Positions 35,900 through 48,899 of a stretch of 64,000 bases of DNA are shown piece by piece (position 1 is the first letter of the stretch; each line of letters begins with the position of its first letter). The position numbers were made by a program, and so were the translations under genes. The stretch comes from Margaritifera margaritifera (taxonomy: Eukaryota > Mollusca > Bivalvia > Unionida > Margaritiferidae): the NCBI GenBank assembly GCA_029931535.1, contig JAQPZY010001581.1, positions 1,270,001 through 1,334,000 on the forward strand. The letters are read 5' to 3'. The notes under the pieces were generated by a model. The model made no database searches and was not told the DNA's origin. It saw nothing but the letters and a program-made list of their open reading frames with translations.

Positions 35900-36485
35900 T
35901 GTGGTGTCACTTGAGATGAGAGTTTTAGGAATTTAGCACTTATACCATTTGGACCTGGAGCTGTTCTGACATCAAGCTTATCTAATTCATTTAAAATGAA
36001 TTCTTAAGTAGTTTTCTTTGCTACATTTTGAGGAAATATAATTCATCACTTGAGAATCTTTTATGAGCTATGAGATCCACAAGTTTTTCGTTTATGTTCA
36101 CAAAGTGTCTATATACACAACCTAATACAAATGGTTTTTGGACATTATGTCTCATTTCTAGCCAAATTATTTCCATACCATTTTCCTCAAGATCATATCA
36201 TCATTTGAAAGGAATGCTGTCCCTAATGTATATGAGAAGTCCATCACTGTTTTAGAAAAGTCTGTCTTTTCTTTGAAAACTGTAGAAATGTTAGAAATGT
36301 CAGGTTCATCATCATGAAAAAGTTCATGTAAGAAGATTTTGCTGAATGCAAAAATATCAATTACTGAATTATTTCCTGAAAAAAGTAATTTGATTTTATC
36401 TAGTTTTGGAAAAAGATAATGGATGCTTAAATGGTAGATTTTGAGACCTTTTTGCTTAACCCACTGATTTTGAGACAATTCTAAG
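35900..36485 (-). pseudogene. CR1-type ORF2 remnants: endonuclease start and RT start
   Basis: The endonuclease start reads GLKIYHLSIHYLFPKLDKIK followed by IFAFSKIFLHELFHDDE, like the N and E blocks of APE-type LINE endonucleases. After roughly 200 bp of broken frame comes LDKLDVRTAPGPNGISAKFL, the first RT block, then immediately the 3' tail. The RT catalytic core is deleted. Confidence 0.75.
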
Positions 36486-36889
36486 TTTTGATGGCCTTGA
36501 GATGAATGGCACAGACTATCTAAGTTAATATTTTCACTATCAATAAATGAATCATGATATTTCTATAAATTATCTTCATTAGTGTCCTAAATCATGACTA
36601 TCAACTGTTTTTTCAGAAGATTTTGTAACGAGTCTTGAAACATTAGCACTTTCAGCAGTTATCTCAGTAACAGTTAACACATTATGATCACTTTGATTGA
36701 TGGAGGCAATTAATGGAATTGCAGAAGAAGTTATTCCATGGGCATCATCACTCACTGGGGTATCTATAATTTGCTTTCTATCATGCCAGGGAGAATCATA
36801 CGTAGTAGATCTTATAGCTTGTTTTAAAGTTTCTGGAAAATTGTGTTTGGTTTTTAAACTTATGGCCCCATCCTTATTGCCATAATCCT

Positions 36890-38720
36890 AATGCTGCATA
36901 GTTGAGTGGAACATTTTGCAGTGTTTTGCCTTATGTCCATATTGTAGACATTCATGACACCGAATTTTGCTGGTATGTCGGCATGATTCCACATGATGCC
37001 CTTGTTCAAAACAATAGAAACATCTCCCTGATTTCTTATGATAGTTAAAACAGTTAGCATGGTACCAATCATATTTATGATCTTGGTTTCTATGACTTTT
37101 AGAGGAGTCATAGTTGTCCATTAGTATTGGGAAAATCTCATTTATGGCATGGAGAAAGTGTGATAAACCCTTCTTGTTCAAATGGATTTTGTCTCTTGCC
37201 ATTACGTGTTCCAGAACTAATCCAGACTTTGTCACAAATCCATGCTCTATGTCTATCACTTTGTAATTCCACTCATGACATAGTTGTTCAATTAGAGCAT
37301 GTCAGTTCTTGGACTTGCACTGCATAGAAAGACTGAGCAGTCAGGATTGTCCAAGAATATGTTGTTGAGAATGTTCTAAAAATTGTTTTCAATCTGGTCA
37401 ATCTGAACATTGTTGCTAACATCATTGCCACCAACACTGATGATGATGGTGTCATATTGAGAAAGGTCACTTTTTCCCATGGCATCAAATATATAGACAC
37501 TTAACTTGAACCTAAGGTTTCAGACCTCTTTCATTAACATATTTAATAATGGAGTCTCCAATTATGAGAGTGTTTGTTTTAGAAAATCATCATGTTCTTT
37601 GATGTCTTCTCCTCTGTCTTTAGTAGAATCCAGTGTGTTATGGAATCCAAAGCTGTTATGTGTAAGGTGGGAAGACCCTTTATTGGTATTTGTGATATTT
37701 TTTGGTAGAGAGTTTTCCACTGTAGATTGAGGGACCCTAGTTCTTTTTCCCTGTATCCTTGGTGGGTTTGGAATTATTATTTTCTTTCTGGGTGTTTTCT
37801 TTTGTTTTCATAAGTCTGCTAATTTCACTGATGTGCTTTTGTGAATCTTCTTTTAGAGTATTAACAATTTCTGTTTTCATATTTGAAGCAGTGTAGCCAT
37901 ATTTAAGTTGCATAATTTCTGACAGGAGCAAATCTTTGTCCTTATTTAATTTTCTTACTTTCTCCTTCATTTTTGTGTTGTCTTCTTCCAGAAGAGGCAA
38001 CTGCTTGAGGTTTTACTTAGGTTGCATCTGATGGTTTTATCAAGGCTCAAAAATTTTGTCTTGAAATCTGATAGTTGTTCTGCGGGTTTTTCATGTTTAT
38101 TCCTTGCTGACTCCGGTTTGATTATTAAAGACTCACATTCCTTTGACAATTTATTGGCTTTTGTTGTCATTTGTGCAGTTCTTGTTGAAGCAATTTGTTT
38201 TCCATTAGGGCTGTCCTGTCTTTTTCACTGCCTTTAATTGCTCTGTGCAGTTCGAAGACTATATCTGATTGAGTATCAGCCTCTTGTGATGGCCTTAGGG
38301 AGCAATTTATTATTATTGCTTTCTCTAGCTAACTCAGCTGAAATTTCCTGACCACTGTGGTCTTCAGTTTCTGGTTCCTGAAGGGAGGAAGATCTTAAGT
38401 GAGTTTCCCCAGGGTTAATTGGTGTAACAACACTTATATCCATATCTGAATTCCTAATAGGAGAGATTTGTATATGATCCTCTGCTAAATGAACAGTAGC
38501 CCCACTAGAGGTTAACAAATACTGGTTTGAGGTGCTATAGGCCTGCAAAATATTTTGATTGTCTCCATGGTTACTTGTTTTAGAGTAAATTTCTGCAGCT
38601 AGGAGATGAAAATTAGTTTCAGTTCATTCTTTATAGTTAGGCCTCTGAATAAGTAAAGTGTTTGTGTCAAAGGTTCATAAAAAGAGACATAATTTAGCTT
38701 CTTGGTCTAAAATATTTTTT
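36890..38720 (-). pseudogene. CR1-type ORF1, second copy
   Basis: The N-module remnant near 38690-38560 matches the first copy's IQGPNYKEW segment. Next come a linker with AEDHIQISPIRNSDMDIS (first copy GDQIKLSPIGNSDMEVS), a coiled coil (38170-37740), SGNH block I IIGDSIIKYVNE (about 37567), block III SVGGNDVSNN (about 37440) and block V DKIHLNKKGLSHF, then CCHC knuckles CFYCFEQGHHVESCRH and CHECLQYGHKAKHC. Several frameshifts break it. Ser, Asn and Asp/His positions are again kept. Confidence 0.8.
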
Positions 38721-39640
38721 AGATGATGAATTAAACAAATAGATTTTCCTGGGTTTTAACTGATTGATGATGAGTGGTTAGCAGTGTATTTGATGTCATT
38801 CAAATGCTTATACAGAGAGGACATTCTACATTTTTTGCAAATTGTACTCCTCTTGCAGATGATCACCATATGTGCAACTTGTCTACCGTTGTTTTGTGAA
38901 TTTCCACCAAGTGGTTCAAAAGCAAATGTGGCTATGGACAGACAGATGGAAGATATCACAATATCCCCTTGCTAAAGCATGGCAATAATAATGTAATGTT
39001 TAGATTCCATAACATAATTTCAAAGGCCCACATACCAAGATTTTTTTATTTTGACAGTAACATGATATTGGGGATGGCCAAATGGATGAGGAACAGACAC
39101 AGCAACAGCTTCAGTAAATTCCTTGACTACCGCAAGTTTACAAGTATCAATACATGTGATATGGAATGTTGATGGATATAACAAAAGCCTCTGAAGAAAA
39201 AAAATGAACCAACCTGGAAAGAAGGTGCCGTTTTGTTATTGTAGTGCATATACCTTACTTTCAGCATTTGGACCAAATACTTTTTTATATATGATTCCAG
39301 ATGATGCCAGTTCCTCCACTGTCATACAAACTGGCTATGAAACCCAAAATCATTTTAGGACATTTCTTTAGGAGTTTAGAAATGTGTGAAGTTTCCTCCA
39401 ATGTATCATAACAGTTGACTTATCCATGCCTACAAGCTAGACATGAAAAATGTCATGCCAAGTTAACTCACTTGGTCTCAACAAGTGGACCTCATTCCTA
39501 GATCCTGTAGTTTCTCAACTTAAGCTGGATAGATGACTCAGATCAAAATGCAACAACCTCTCCCAACCCCCCACTCCTTGAGAAATCCAGGGCCTGCATG
39601 TCGAGCCCACAGTCAAAGAAATGTTGTAAAATGTGTGACC
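38721..39640. other. Unassigned intronic sequence
   Basis: No recognisable coding or repeat structure. Confidence 0.4.
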
Positions 39641-39649
39641 CTTCACCAA

Positions 39650-39970
39650 TATCAACAGTTTGAATGAGCATGCTGCAGAAGGAATTGTCTTAGCTTCATA
39701 ATGATTCATCCTGAGGGTGAATAAAATCCATCATGGGGTTAAGGAAATAAAAGCAAATGAAAAAACTGTAACCAAAACATTAACACAAATTTTATATAAC
39801 TATGACTTTGACCCCAAGGTCATAAGGGCAAATGAGCATGTCACAGAATGAATTTTCTTAGCTTCATAATGATTAAACCCAAGCATGAAGAAAATCCATC
39901 AAGGGGGTTTAGGAAATATAAGCCAATGAAAAGACTTTAACCAAAACCACAGAGTGAATTGTCTTAGCAT
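39650..39970. repeat. Dispersed repeat family D, about two ~180-bp units
   Basis: GAATTGTCTTAGCTTCATAA near 39681 recurs as GAATTTTCTTAGCTTCATAA near 39849, each with a GAAAATCCATCA-GGGGTTTAGGAAATAT-like block. A related stretch lies at 52430-52690. Confidence 0.6.
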
Positions 39971-40794
39971 TAAAGAAAAACTTAATTTGAGCAACCTTTG
40001 CTATAAGTGACCACCTGTCATTTATGACCAAAACCATCAAGTACAGATTGATTTTACTATATAAATGCACTGGCATGAGTGACCACTTGCTACACATGAC
40101 CAATGACAATGATTTTTGGCACAATATATGTTTCAACACTGCTTTGAACAACCATATCTTAAAACCAGATATAAACTGCATACCTTTATTTAATCCTTCA
40201 TAACCACGATTGCTTAGTAAAATCTGCTGGCAGATTGCAGATCGTTCTGAACTGCGTAACACAAAAAAAAAAAACTGAGGGAAAAAGTTGAGTCTGGTTA
40301 CCAGTTCCATTAGATTTACAAAGTAAAGTCATGTTCTGAAGACTGTAAAACAAACTTATGTACTTGTCAAAAGTTTTCATTGTAGTGCCATAGTCATCAA
40401 AATTCCTACTACGATTAACCATTCCATCTTTAAAGGATTATAGTCAGTTCAAAAGGTTTGTATTGTTTATCTCTTGGAACAACCTGCAAAATACTGATAA
40501 TGCCATATTGAGAAATCTTCTCAGCCTGCTTTCACAATAGCGCAAAGGGTTCTGTCTTACCATAAATCATTTGTTTTTGTGGAGTTACAATGCATAATGA
40601 CCTCTATGGATGAGGTCTTTATCTTTTTCTCTTGCTAAGTTATTTGCTTTTTCCAAATAAGTTAATTCTGTACTTATTATAAAGGTCTGCTTTATTGATG
40701 TTACTGTTATTAAAACCCACAAACAAGGTCTAACATGCCACAGTCTGAGATCTCATCATCTGTTCAATTTACCCAAACCAAAATGCATCCTTGT

Positions 40795-40985
40795 TGTTAG
40801 CTTGCTGCAAGCTTGCCACAAGGTTGCGGCAAGCATATATTATCAAAATAAGCTTGTCAATGAATCTTTGTTTACTTGTGCAAACTTGTGCATGCATGGC
40901 ACCATTTCTGATGATTTTCTTACCATCATCTGCAAGCTTGTGCAATTTGCAAGCTTATGAGAGGCACAAGCTTGCACATATTTCC
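40795..40985. repeat. CAAGCTTG-rich subterminal array, left
   Basis: At least five AAGCTTG or near-identical palindromic words lie within 190 bp, usually within GCAAGCTTGCAC-like contexts. Confidence 0.7.
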
Positions 40986-41269
40986 AGACCCAATTTATTA
41001 GAGAATTTTTGTAGATTCCATGTTATATACATAGAAACTGCAAATTGTTCTTGCTATACAAATTTCAGTAGCCAGAAATTTTTAATCTTAATGAAATATT
41101 TACAAAGTCTTAGCTATTTCAAGCAATACATTTCTCTAACCTTTTGATTTCCCAGCATACTGATTTGAGGCAACAAGAGGACTAAGGTCATTTGTGCAAA
41201 GAAAGAGCTGGTTGATAGGTTTGTATATAATCTATTTGTTGATTGGCTGATGCCTGAATAAACTGATTT

Positions 41270-41985
41270 TAAAATATCACAATAATTCTGCTTTCCAGGA
41301 TAAATTGTCGTCATGCTGAATTTACAAACTGCAGTCATACTGAACTGACTTTGATAATTTCACAATAATTCTGTGTCCCAGAATGTACTGCTATAATGCT
41401 GAAAGTACATATTGCAATCATGCTAAATTTACATGCATATGCATGACACGAAAGACTTAAGCAATACTGCATTTGTGCTGCAGTTATGCTGTAAAAACTT
41501 TATCATTTCAATCTGGAAGAAACAATTTGTAACATGCTGTAATTAAGCTGTTTTCACTTTTAATGTAAAATTTGAAAGATGCTACAATTGAAAAGTATGT
41601 TTTTAACAATGGTTGTTCATTTTTATAAAATTGGCTAATATAGTTCACTATAAATTACCAGCTTTTATAAAAGAAAAATTGATTTGTATTTGTAAAACAC
41701 CTATGTACCTACTTCATAACTATCAAATTCCATGTCTTTCAAGTGCTATACCCCTACAGAAATATATCTTTAGGCAGCTGCATGATAGAACAAAAATATC
41801 ACAGTCCTATCTCGTGACATCCTGAGATTTCCTGGTGAAATAGTCTGCAGTTTCCTGTCTTTAAAATAATCCTGATATATCCAAAACTCAGGATGAAGAT
41901 ATTTCATCAGGAGGTATTAAGATATGAACATTCCCTCAATCAACTGCAGTGATCTCTCCTGATTTCTCAGGACTTTTTTCTCTGT
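41270..41985. repeat. Cryptic short-word arrays near the left end
   Basis: Two clusters. At 41300-41500, (G/A)TCATGCTGAATTTAC and CTGCAGT-ATGCTG words repeat. At 41820-41975, CTCAGGA and TCCTGA words repeat in both orientations. Neither encodes anything recognisable. Confidence 0.45.
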
Positions 41986-42728
41986 AAGTATGCAACACGA
42001 GTAGGCTAACCTGCGCACGTAAGAAACTGAGTTTGTTAATTATATATCACTAAATTTGTGTAAAGTATACATTTTTACTCATATTCTGAAGACCTTAAAT
42101 GAAACATTTAGATTATCTTTTAATTTTCAGTAATTCCATTTTGTTATATTTAATATTATTACCAGATTTATACTGCATATTTAAATGTGATAAATATCAA
42201 AACATTTAATAATAATAATAATAATAATAACAATAATAATAATAACAATAATAATAACAAACTCCACTATCCATGGATTCAAGAAAAGTAAATGCATGTG
42301 ATTTTATTTCCTGTATTTATAAATTTCCATACAATGTCAATGCTTAAATAATGAGTATTATTTTTCATAAGCCTTCAGCCTCACACGTATAAATTAGCAT
42401 TTTCACCCTAATGAGTGCTTGAGAGGCGTTCTTTAAAGGTCAATAAAATCATGTGACACCTGCAATATAAGAGCTGTTGTAATTAAGCCATGTCATTATT
42501 TCACTTTGTGCTAACAAGAGGAGGTAGGGATACTGAGTACCGACTGAGATTTTGAACTATGTGGTTGATATTTTGTTGAGCTTTTATTTCAAAATAAATA
42601 AATAATAAACTTGCTGTGTATTACATTGTTGATACTGTTTATTGTATTGTTGATACTATTAAAAAAGCAGCTGACCTATGAACACTGTTCAGGTCAATTT
42701 ATAGAAGCCTTTTCGCACATTTAGACTT

Positions 42729-42872
42729 ATGTCTGCCGACAAGGACGCTATACCGTCACTCGACCCATCTGACTCTGAGATGGCAGACTTTGTATGGTTC
42801 AATATTGCTGGCACTGCTGCTAGCATGGATGTATCCTCCATGAAAAAGAACAAAGCATGCATCCAAAGTTAA
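42729..42872 (+). pseudogene. Possible DIRS ORF1 start
   Basis: An ATG opens MSADKDAIPSLDPSDSEMAD, an acidic 47-codon frame ending in TAA, followed by readable but shifted sequence (HKQQRHLQ...). Its position after the left terminal repeat fits the gag-like ORF1 of DIRS elements; no conserved motif proves it. Confidence 0.35.
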
Positions 42873-43354
42873 GTCAGTTGTTCATAAACAACAAAGGCAC
42901 TTGCAAAGGCAGATAACTCATCCAGGCATAATGTTGTATACAGGCTATCAATTAGCAAGGTTGGCTTAAGCTTAGCAACCGGAAAAAGGTTGGAACAACC
43001 CAACTTTATTGAATTGAATAAATTTAACCCTGGAAAGTTAGCATCTCTGAGTGCATTATTGGCTATTTGCCCAGCATATTGACAGCACATGCAATATGCA
43101 TGCTGTTGTAGAGAGTGAAACTTGTGACAAAAACTAGATGATGGGAACCCAGTCAGACATTTACCTTAGGGAAGACAACATTAATTGCTGTGCCTGAGAA
43201 TTTTTTTCTCCAAATCCAGCACTCCCTTGGAGTTGCCTAAAATATAGATCAGGCTTGAATTCTGAATGAAACCTGTTTGATACAAATTGTACTGGGAAAA
43301 GTGTTTTAACACGTGATATTGATTGTAACTGATGATGCAATGGATTTGTTCAAG

Positions 43355-43440
43355 CTTTACAAGGACTTAACTCCCTTTTCCTGGGCATGATACAGTCGAT
43401 ATAACGTGCTAAGTGCTGTAAAAAAAAAAAATTCCAACTT
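43355..43440 (+). mobile_element. SINE tail fragment inside the DIRS element
   Basis: Contains CTCCCTTTTCCTGGGCATGA, then ATACAGTCGATATAACGTGC and TAAGTGCTGTAAAA, close to the tail of the SINE at 53868-54045. Confidence 0.5.
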
Positions 43441-44169
43441 ACTGGAGTCTTTGATTCAGCTGATAAACACTGCTGTAAACTTACAGTGTATAAACAGACA
43501 AAACGGGACAAATATAACAGCCAAAGTAGCAATGAAATGAAACCCCAATATTAACATATAGGTCTCAGGGTATTAAACAAAAAGTATATGCTGCTGAGAA
43601 GAAGTTTGTTACATTTAACTGTTTGTTATAGCTGCAATTATGCCAATAGTCAAACTTCATAATCTTGTAAAAACACAAAGGTTGTAATCTCACAGGAAAA
43701 AATAATTAAATAAATACATAATGTGGTACTGGATTTAGTTTCTGGTGAGATGATTATGCATACAATTTCACTGGCATTGGCCCCAACAGGCAAGAAAGGT
43801 GCAGAGGGTTCAAAAGATTTTAGTCATAAAATAATCCCAAACAATATGGACGCATTAATGCAACTCATTGCTGGGGGGGGGGGGGGGGAATGAACAGCTC
43901 AGAATGCAGAAGGAAAACAAAACATTGACAGGTAAGTTCATGCATGGCTAAATATGTACATCTTTTGATGCATGGCAGTGGCCAATATCTGCTAATTGGT
44001 GTTTATAAAGATTTACAAGACTGAATTTGGCAAATTTCAAAAAACCAAAGCAGAATACCAAAATACATCACAATTTCTGATGAACAAAGATTCCAGTATA
44101 AATTAAAGTAGATGAAATGTTGTGGAAAGGACCTATAGTACAGTGTATCTTCATAACATAATAAGGAAG

Positions 44170-45640
44170 AGGTTATTTCAAAACTGCTCATAGTACCAAA
44201 ACCTAATGGTAAATTCAGACTGGGCATAAATCAAAAGACTTTGAATGACTTTGTGACTTGTGAACATTTTTAAACAAGATGGTTTTTCAATTGGTTTGAA
44301 ATAATTACAGGAAAATAATGTTATCATATCCATTGATCTAAGAGATGCATATTTCAATGTTCTAATAGATGAATATTTTCAAAAATATATATATAAATTT
44401 AGGTGGAATGTGATACTGTAATACTTTATAAATTTGCTTGTTTAACCTTGGGGATTTCCAGTGCACAGGGGGTCATTACCAAAAACTGAAACCTCCATAT
44501 TTATAGTTCATACAACATGGTATTTGTCACTTCTGCTACCTTGATGACATCATCAGCATCAATATATTCCCCAATTTATGCCGAACAAATAACAATTGTA
44601 TGCTGGTAAACGTTATATCTGGGTTTTATGGTTAAGTACAGGAGGTCACACTTTATTCTGTCTCGGGGAATTATCTCTTTGGATTTCTCATTGATTCAGT
44701 ACAATCCAAACCCTTTGCTTATGGATGAAACAATTTTTTAAAAAAAAGTTTTTTAAATTGCCAATCAGATGTCCATCAAGACATTTCTTTCTACCAGAGA
44801 GCATCTTTTGTTGGTTTACTAGCTGATACCTTTGAACAAGCTTTAGAGGGAAGTGCTAAAGTTCTTCGTCTTAAATAGTACCAGGATTTTGATGAATATA
44901 TAAACTTGTTTGATATAATAAGGCAGAGCCAAAATGTTCACCTTAAAATGAAAAAGGCAATGTTAAAAAGCTTAGACCCAGAACTGATTTTGTTCTTTAG
45001 ACAAATGTATCCAGAGATGAATGGTGAGTTCTTTCAGCAGCTTCAAATCAGCCTATTTGTGACCATTGTCCAGTTGTAGAACCCAATTATCATACATTAA
45101 TTATATAGAACTTCTTGCCAGCTTTTATTCCTTGCAATCTCTGTTATCTGGCACAAAATAAACATATTGGTATTCTAACATGGCGGTACATGTGCATTCT
45201 CCTAAATTATGTCACTCAGTCCAGGAAAATGAATGATCTTCCTAAGTATACTTGGTAGTGGTCACTGCATTGAAAGAGATGTATACATTTCAGCCATCTA
45301 TTTACCATGAGTAGATAATACTTGTGCTGATTTTTACTCGAGGAAATTTTTTAAAAATCTACAGAGTGAATGTTAAATAGAGAAATATTGCTTCTAAATT
45401 TTCAAATTGATAAATTTGCTTTGTAGAATCTAGACCTTGGAGCATTTATTTTGGGATGCTTTTTCCTGTTGCTGGCATGAGTTTGGGTTATTAAATTTCC
45501 TCCTTTCTACTTAGTAGGGAAAAGTATGAATAAGATAATGAGTGACAAAGGTGTTAAAGTTCTTATGTTAATCCCATTTTGGCCATCTCAGTCTGGGTTT
45601 CATTTCATCATGGCTTGTAATGTCGATTGCTGCTAGGCTC
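44170..45640 (+). pseudogene. DIRS reverse transcriptase/RNase H remnant
   Basis: Blocks in order, with frameshifts between: SKLLIVPKPNGKFRLGINQ (44178-), NNVIISIDLRDAYFNVLID (44316-), the palm motif YLDDI (44537-44551), LGFLID (about 44675), a connection resembling SFVGLLADTFEQALEGSAK (about 44803) with DFDEYINLFDI, and FPPFYLVGKSMNKIMSDKG then VLMLIPFWPSQSGF (45495-). This last block is characteristic of DIRS polyproteins between RNase H and recombinase. The reading is broken by many stops. Confidence 0.8.
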
Positions 45641-46589
45641 CCTTGACACAATGACATTCTTATACTCCTGCATTTTGGAGAGACTCACCCTCTGAAGGAA
45701 AATTTGAAGTAATAGGTGTGGTTGTATTTGGACAAACTCCCAAAGTATAAGACTTTCTGCAAAAGCTATTGATCTCGACGGTGCTGAAGAGGGAAAGACA
45801 CAAAAATGCAATATTATCTTGCATGGTGTAACTGAATCATTCTGATGTTCTGTTCGGGGAGGAGGGGACAGTCCTTATAATGTGTCTGAAGAAACAACTG
45901 TGACATATTTAATTATCTTGTAATGCTTGGTAAATAATACAGTGCTGTAAAGTCCATGTGGATAAAACTCAACAATAATTAGGTCAGAACTGGTGTTTGG
46001 AGTTGCTCTTTTTTTCAAGGTTCATGAGAGGTATTGTAATTATGAATCTACATCAAGCAAAGTATGTTTTTACTTGCAATGTTGGACTTGTGGTTAAGTT
46101 TAAATTTGTTTCTTCTACAGAATGTAGAGTTTAACATGCTGTCATTGAAAACAGTGGCTATTTTAATACTCTCTGCAACAGCAAGAACACAAACATTGAT
46201 TTATATAAATATTCATAATATGCATGTATCAAGCATTGGTGTAAGTTTATTTTCCAACTTTAGTCAGAAGCCTGAGCTATTGTTTGAAAATCCCTCATTT
46301 TCCAGAGAAAAGATTTTATCTTGCACACACTTTTACAATATCTCAACAGAACTCAAGAGTCTAGCAAATGTGATCAGTTCATTGTTTCTTTCTGCACTTT
46401 TAAGTGGACTCAAGTGCCATGTTAACATGTAGTTGAAAGTGGTGCTACAAATGATGGGAACTGATACCCAATATTTAAAAGCCATTCATATCATTCAGTA
46501 TTGACATCTGCTACATGTATGTATAGGAGATGATGTTCCTTTTGGGGAATTCTTAAAATGGCAGATTGGACATTATTCAAGAATTTTAT

Positions 46590-46670
46590 TTAAAATAATA
46601 ATAATAGTAATAACATAATAAAAATAATAATAACAATAATAATAATAAATAAAAATATTATTTACAGTAT
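46590..46670. repeat. (AAT)n-rich microsatellite
   Basis: Interrupted AATAATAAT runs within the 3' part of the DIRS element. Similar tracts lie at 42205-42260 and 47229-47246. Confidence 0.8.
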
Positions 46671-47100
46671 ATAAATTTAAATAAAAGATTGTATATAAGT
46701 GGTTTTGCATATGAAATGACTAGTTGATTTTAGTGGTTTTTTCTTGTCCTTTAAACATGCTAATTTATGCACGTGAGGTTGGAGGCTTATGAAAAATAAT
46801 GGACCCCCATCCATGCATACTTTAAATGTGATGGATGGGGGGCATTATTGGAGTAAGATGGAGGCTGAGCATGTATAAACCCTCCCACTAACAATGTTTC
46901 CTACCTGATTGTTATTTCTTATTAGACACAAAAAAGGGCTTTAAATATGATGTGGCATGGGTACAATGGCTCTTTTAAAGAGCGCCTCTCAAGCAAGCAT
47001 TAGGGTGAAAATGCTAATTTATACATGCTCAGCCTCCGGCTTAATCCAAGAATGCCCCTCATCCATCACATCGAAAGTATGCTTGGATGGGGGTAAATTA

Positions 47101-48890
47101 TTTTATCAATTCTTTGTAAAATGCCATTCTTCTGAATGTTTTCTTTTGCTTCTCATCATCTGACATGTTATACCTGTCCCTGTTGTTGTTACTGTAAGTA
47201 TTGCTGTCGTTGTGAACTGTGTGAAATGGTATTATTATTATTATTATTTTCTGCTGCCAGATGAAGAAAAACATTTTGGCTGTTTTTTCACACTGACTAA
47301 AAACATATCTTGTAAGCTTATATCTTGTATATATCCTGAAATAATTACTGTTTTCTATAAAGAATTATTCTACAAAAATTTAGCTCTTAAAAAAAATCAA
47401 ATAATAAAATCACATTAGATGAAATGTGGTTTTCTGTGAGAGGGACCTAATTTGGTATTGGGAGTGTAATGGCAGTTATTTCCTTTGTTTACAGCCTGGA
47501 GACTGGTTTACTATTAACGAAACATGCACATAACTTATTTGAGGCACTACAGACACATAACTACCACAGTAGCCTCGTTTTCAAACAGGCTCCATTTTTG
47601 AGTTTGAACAGTCAGAATTTTGCTCATTAATTTGGGAAATTTCATTGCAAGTAATACTAATACATGTGCAGCAACTCATACAACCCTGGAGATAACTGTG
47701 TGAATGCAAATCATGGCATTATCATGTTGGTGAGTAAAATCAAAATTGTATTGCGTTTTGCCAGTTTATGGGACTGCAGGCACTTTATACTGTATTGTTG
47801 CTGTTGCTGTGCAGTTTTGCCCCCACAATTTAATGCATCAGATGAGATGACCTTATAATCGTGCTCCAAATAATCATTGAGATGATCATTTTGCAGATCA
47901 TTATTATTTACTGCTGCGCCTGACAAACTGCAGTTCTTAATGCAATGTTGTCAGTTATCAATAATAGGATGATGAGATTAGTAAATTACATGCAAGCTTG
48001 TCAGTCACAGTCCTGTTTTTCTTAGGACTTTTTTCTTCTCACATATCTAATTTTACAACTGTCCTCAAGCAGTGAACTTTAATTGAGGCAAGTTCAGAGG
48101 TCATGTACATGTAGGTGTTCTCCTAATTTTTATATTGTGTTTTCATTTTTCAACAAAAATTGGCAGTGATTCTATATAAAAGGTCTTAAGGAATCGAGTA
48201 ATTTCATTGCTATTTTTTTAAAGATGTTAAGTACTGAACGTTTGACAGATATGATGTCACAGCCTTTCCAAAATAGATGGTAAAATAAAATTTAGGCTCT
48301 CCTTAAAGGATGATTATGAATAACACCTAAATACGCTTCTAGCACTTGTGAAGTGATTTTGGAATGTTAAACTAAATTAAATGCTTACGTTGTTTTGCCA
48401 AACAAATAAATAGTCAAATTTGTGAGCATGTTACATAGTAGATGTTGCCGTAATCTATTTCAGTGGATGATACTTGAACCATACAAGAAGCAGGGGAGGA
48501 TGAAGGATTTTTTTCTCCGAGAATTTGTTTAGAAGAGGTGGTTCATCGTACTTTAAATGGCTAATATTATTGTTTTTCACCTAAAGTATACTATTTTTAA
48601 CAGATGGGGTGGGGGTGGAACCTAACCATCGGACAATACCCCACCCCCGCCCCCCAATCTGGATTTCTATACTGAAGTGAAGTAAAAAAAATGTCTAAAG
48701 CCACAAGAAAAAAAATGTGAAGATTTTCCCTCATATTGGAGAAAACGGCTATGGGAGATTCCTGATACTGAAGAGCTTGCCTTGCTGTGGATCAGCCTGA
48801 ATTTCTGGAATCTTTCCTTAGTAATTCATTGGATATGATTCAGATCATACACCCACTAGGTATCCTCTATGTGCAACAATTTTGCAAAGA
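47101..48890. other. Unassigned sequence inside the candidate EnSpm element
   Basis: It may hold the degraded 3' part of the minus-strand transposase, but no motif could be read with confidence. Confidence 0.4.
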
Positions 48891-48899
48891 AACCAGTAT

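Larger units (their letters stand above)
35760..38720 (-). mobile_element. CR1-type LINE, antisense copy with internal deletion
   Basis: The 3' end is at about 35762-35820 ((ATT)n after AATAAAGTCATTATTATTGT on the minus strand), identical in style to the plus-strand copy. The order on the minus strand is: ORF1 N-module remnant, coiled coil, SGNH esterase, CCHC knuckles, the start of an ORF2 endonuclease, then an abrupt jump to a short RT start and the tail. The 5' limit is approximate. Confidence 0.8.
42350..47100 (+). mobile_element. DIRS-like tyrosine-recombinase retrotransposon, degraded
   Basis: The left terminal repeat (about 42357-42402, TTTTCATAAGCCTTCAGCCT) is inverted at about 46756-46800. 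A further stretch, 42371-42441, is inverted at about 46970-47041 (GCGCCTCTCAAGCAAGCATT). A third inverted pair, 46803-46850 with 47050-47095 (CCCCCATCCATGC), forms a hairpin, matching the internal complementary region of DIRS elements. RT and RNase H-type coding remnants lie between. Confidence 0.75.

Noticed and set aside
45700..45830. Start of a DIRS tyrosine recombinase (LSAKAIDL)
   Set aside because: The short match is suggestive, but no R..H..R..Y catalytic residues could be read downstream, so it was not listed as a feature.
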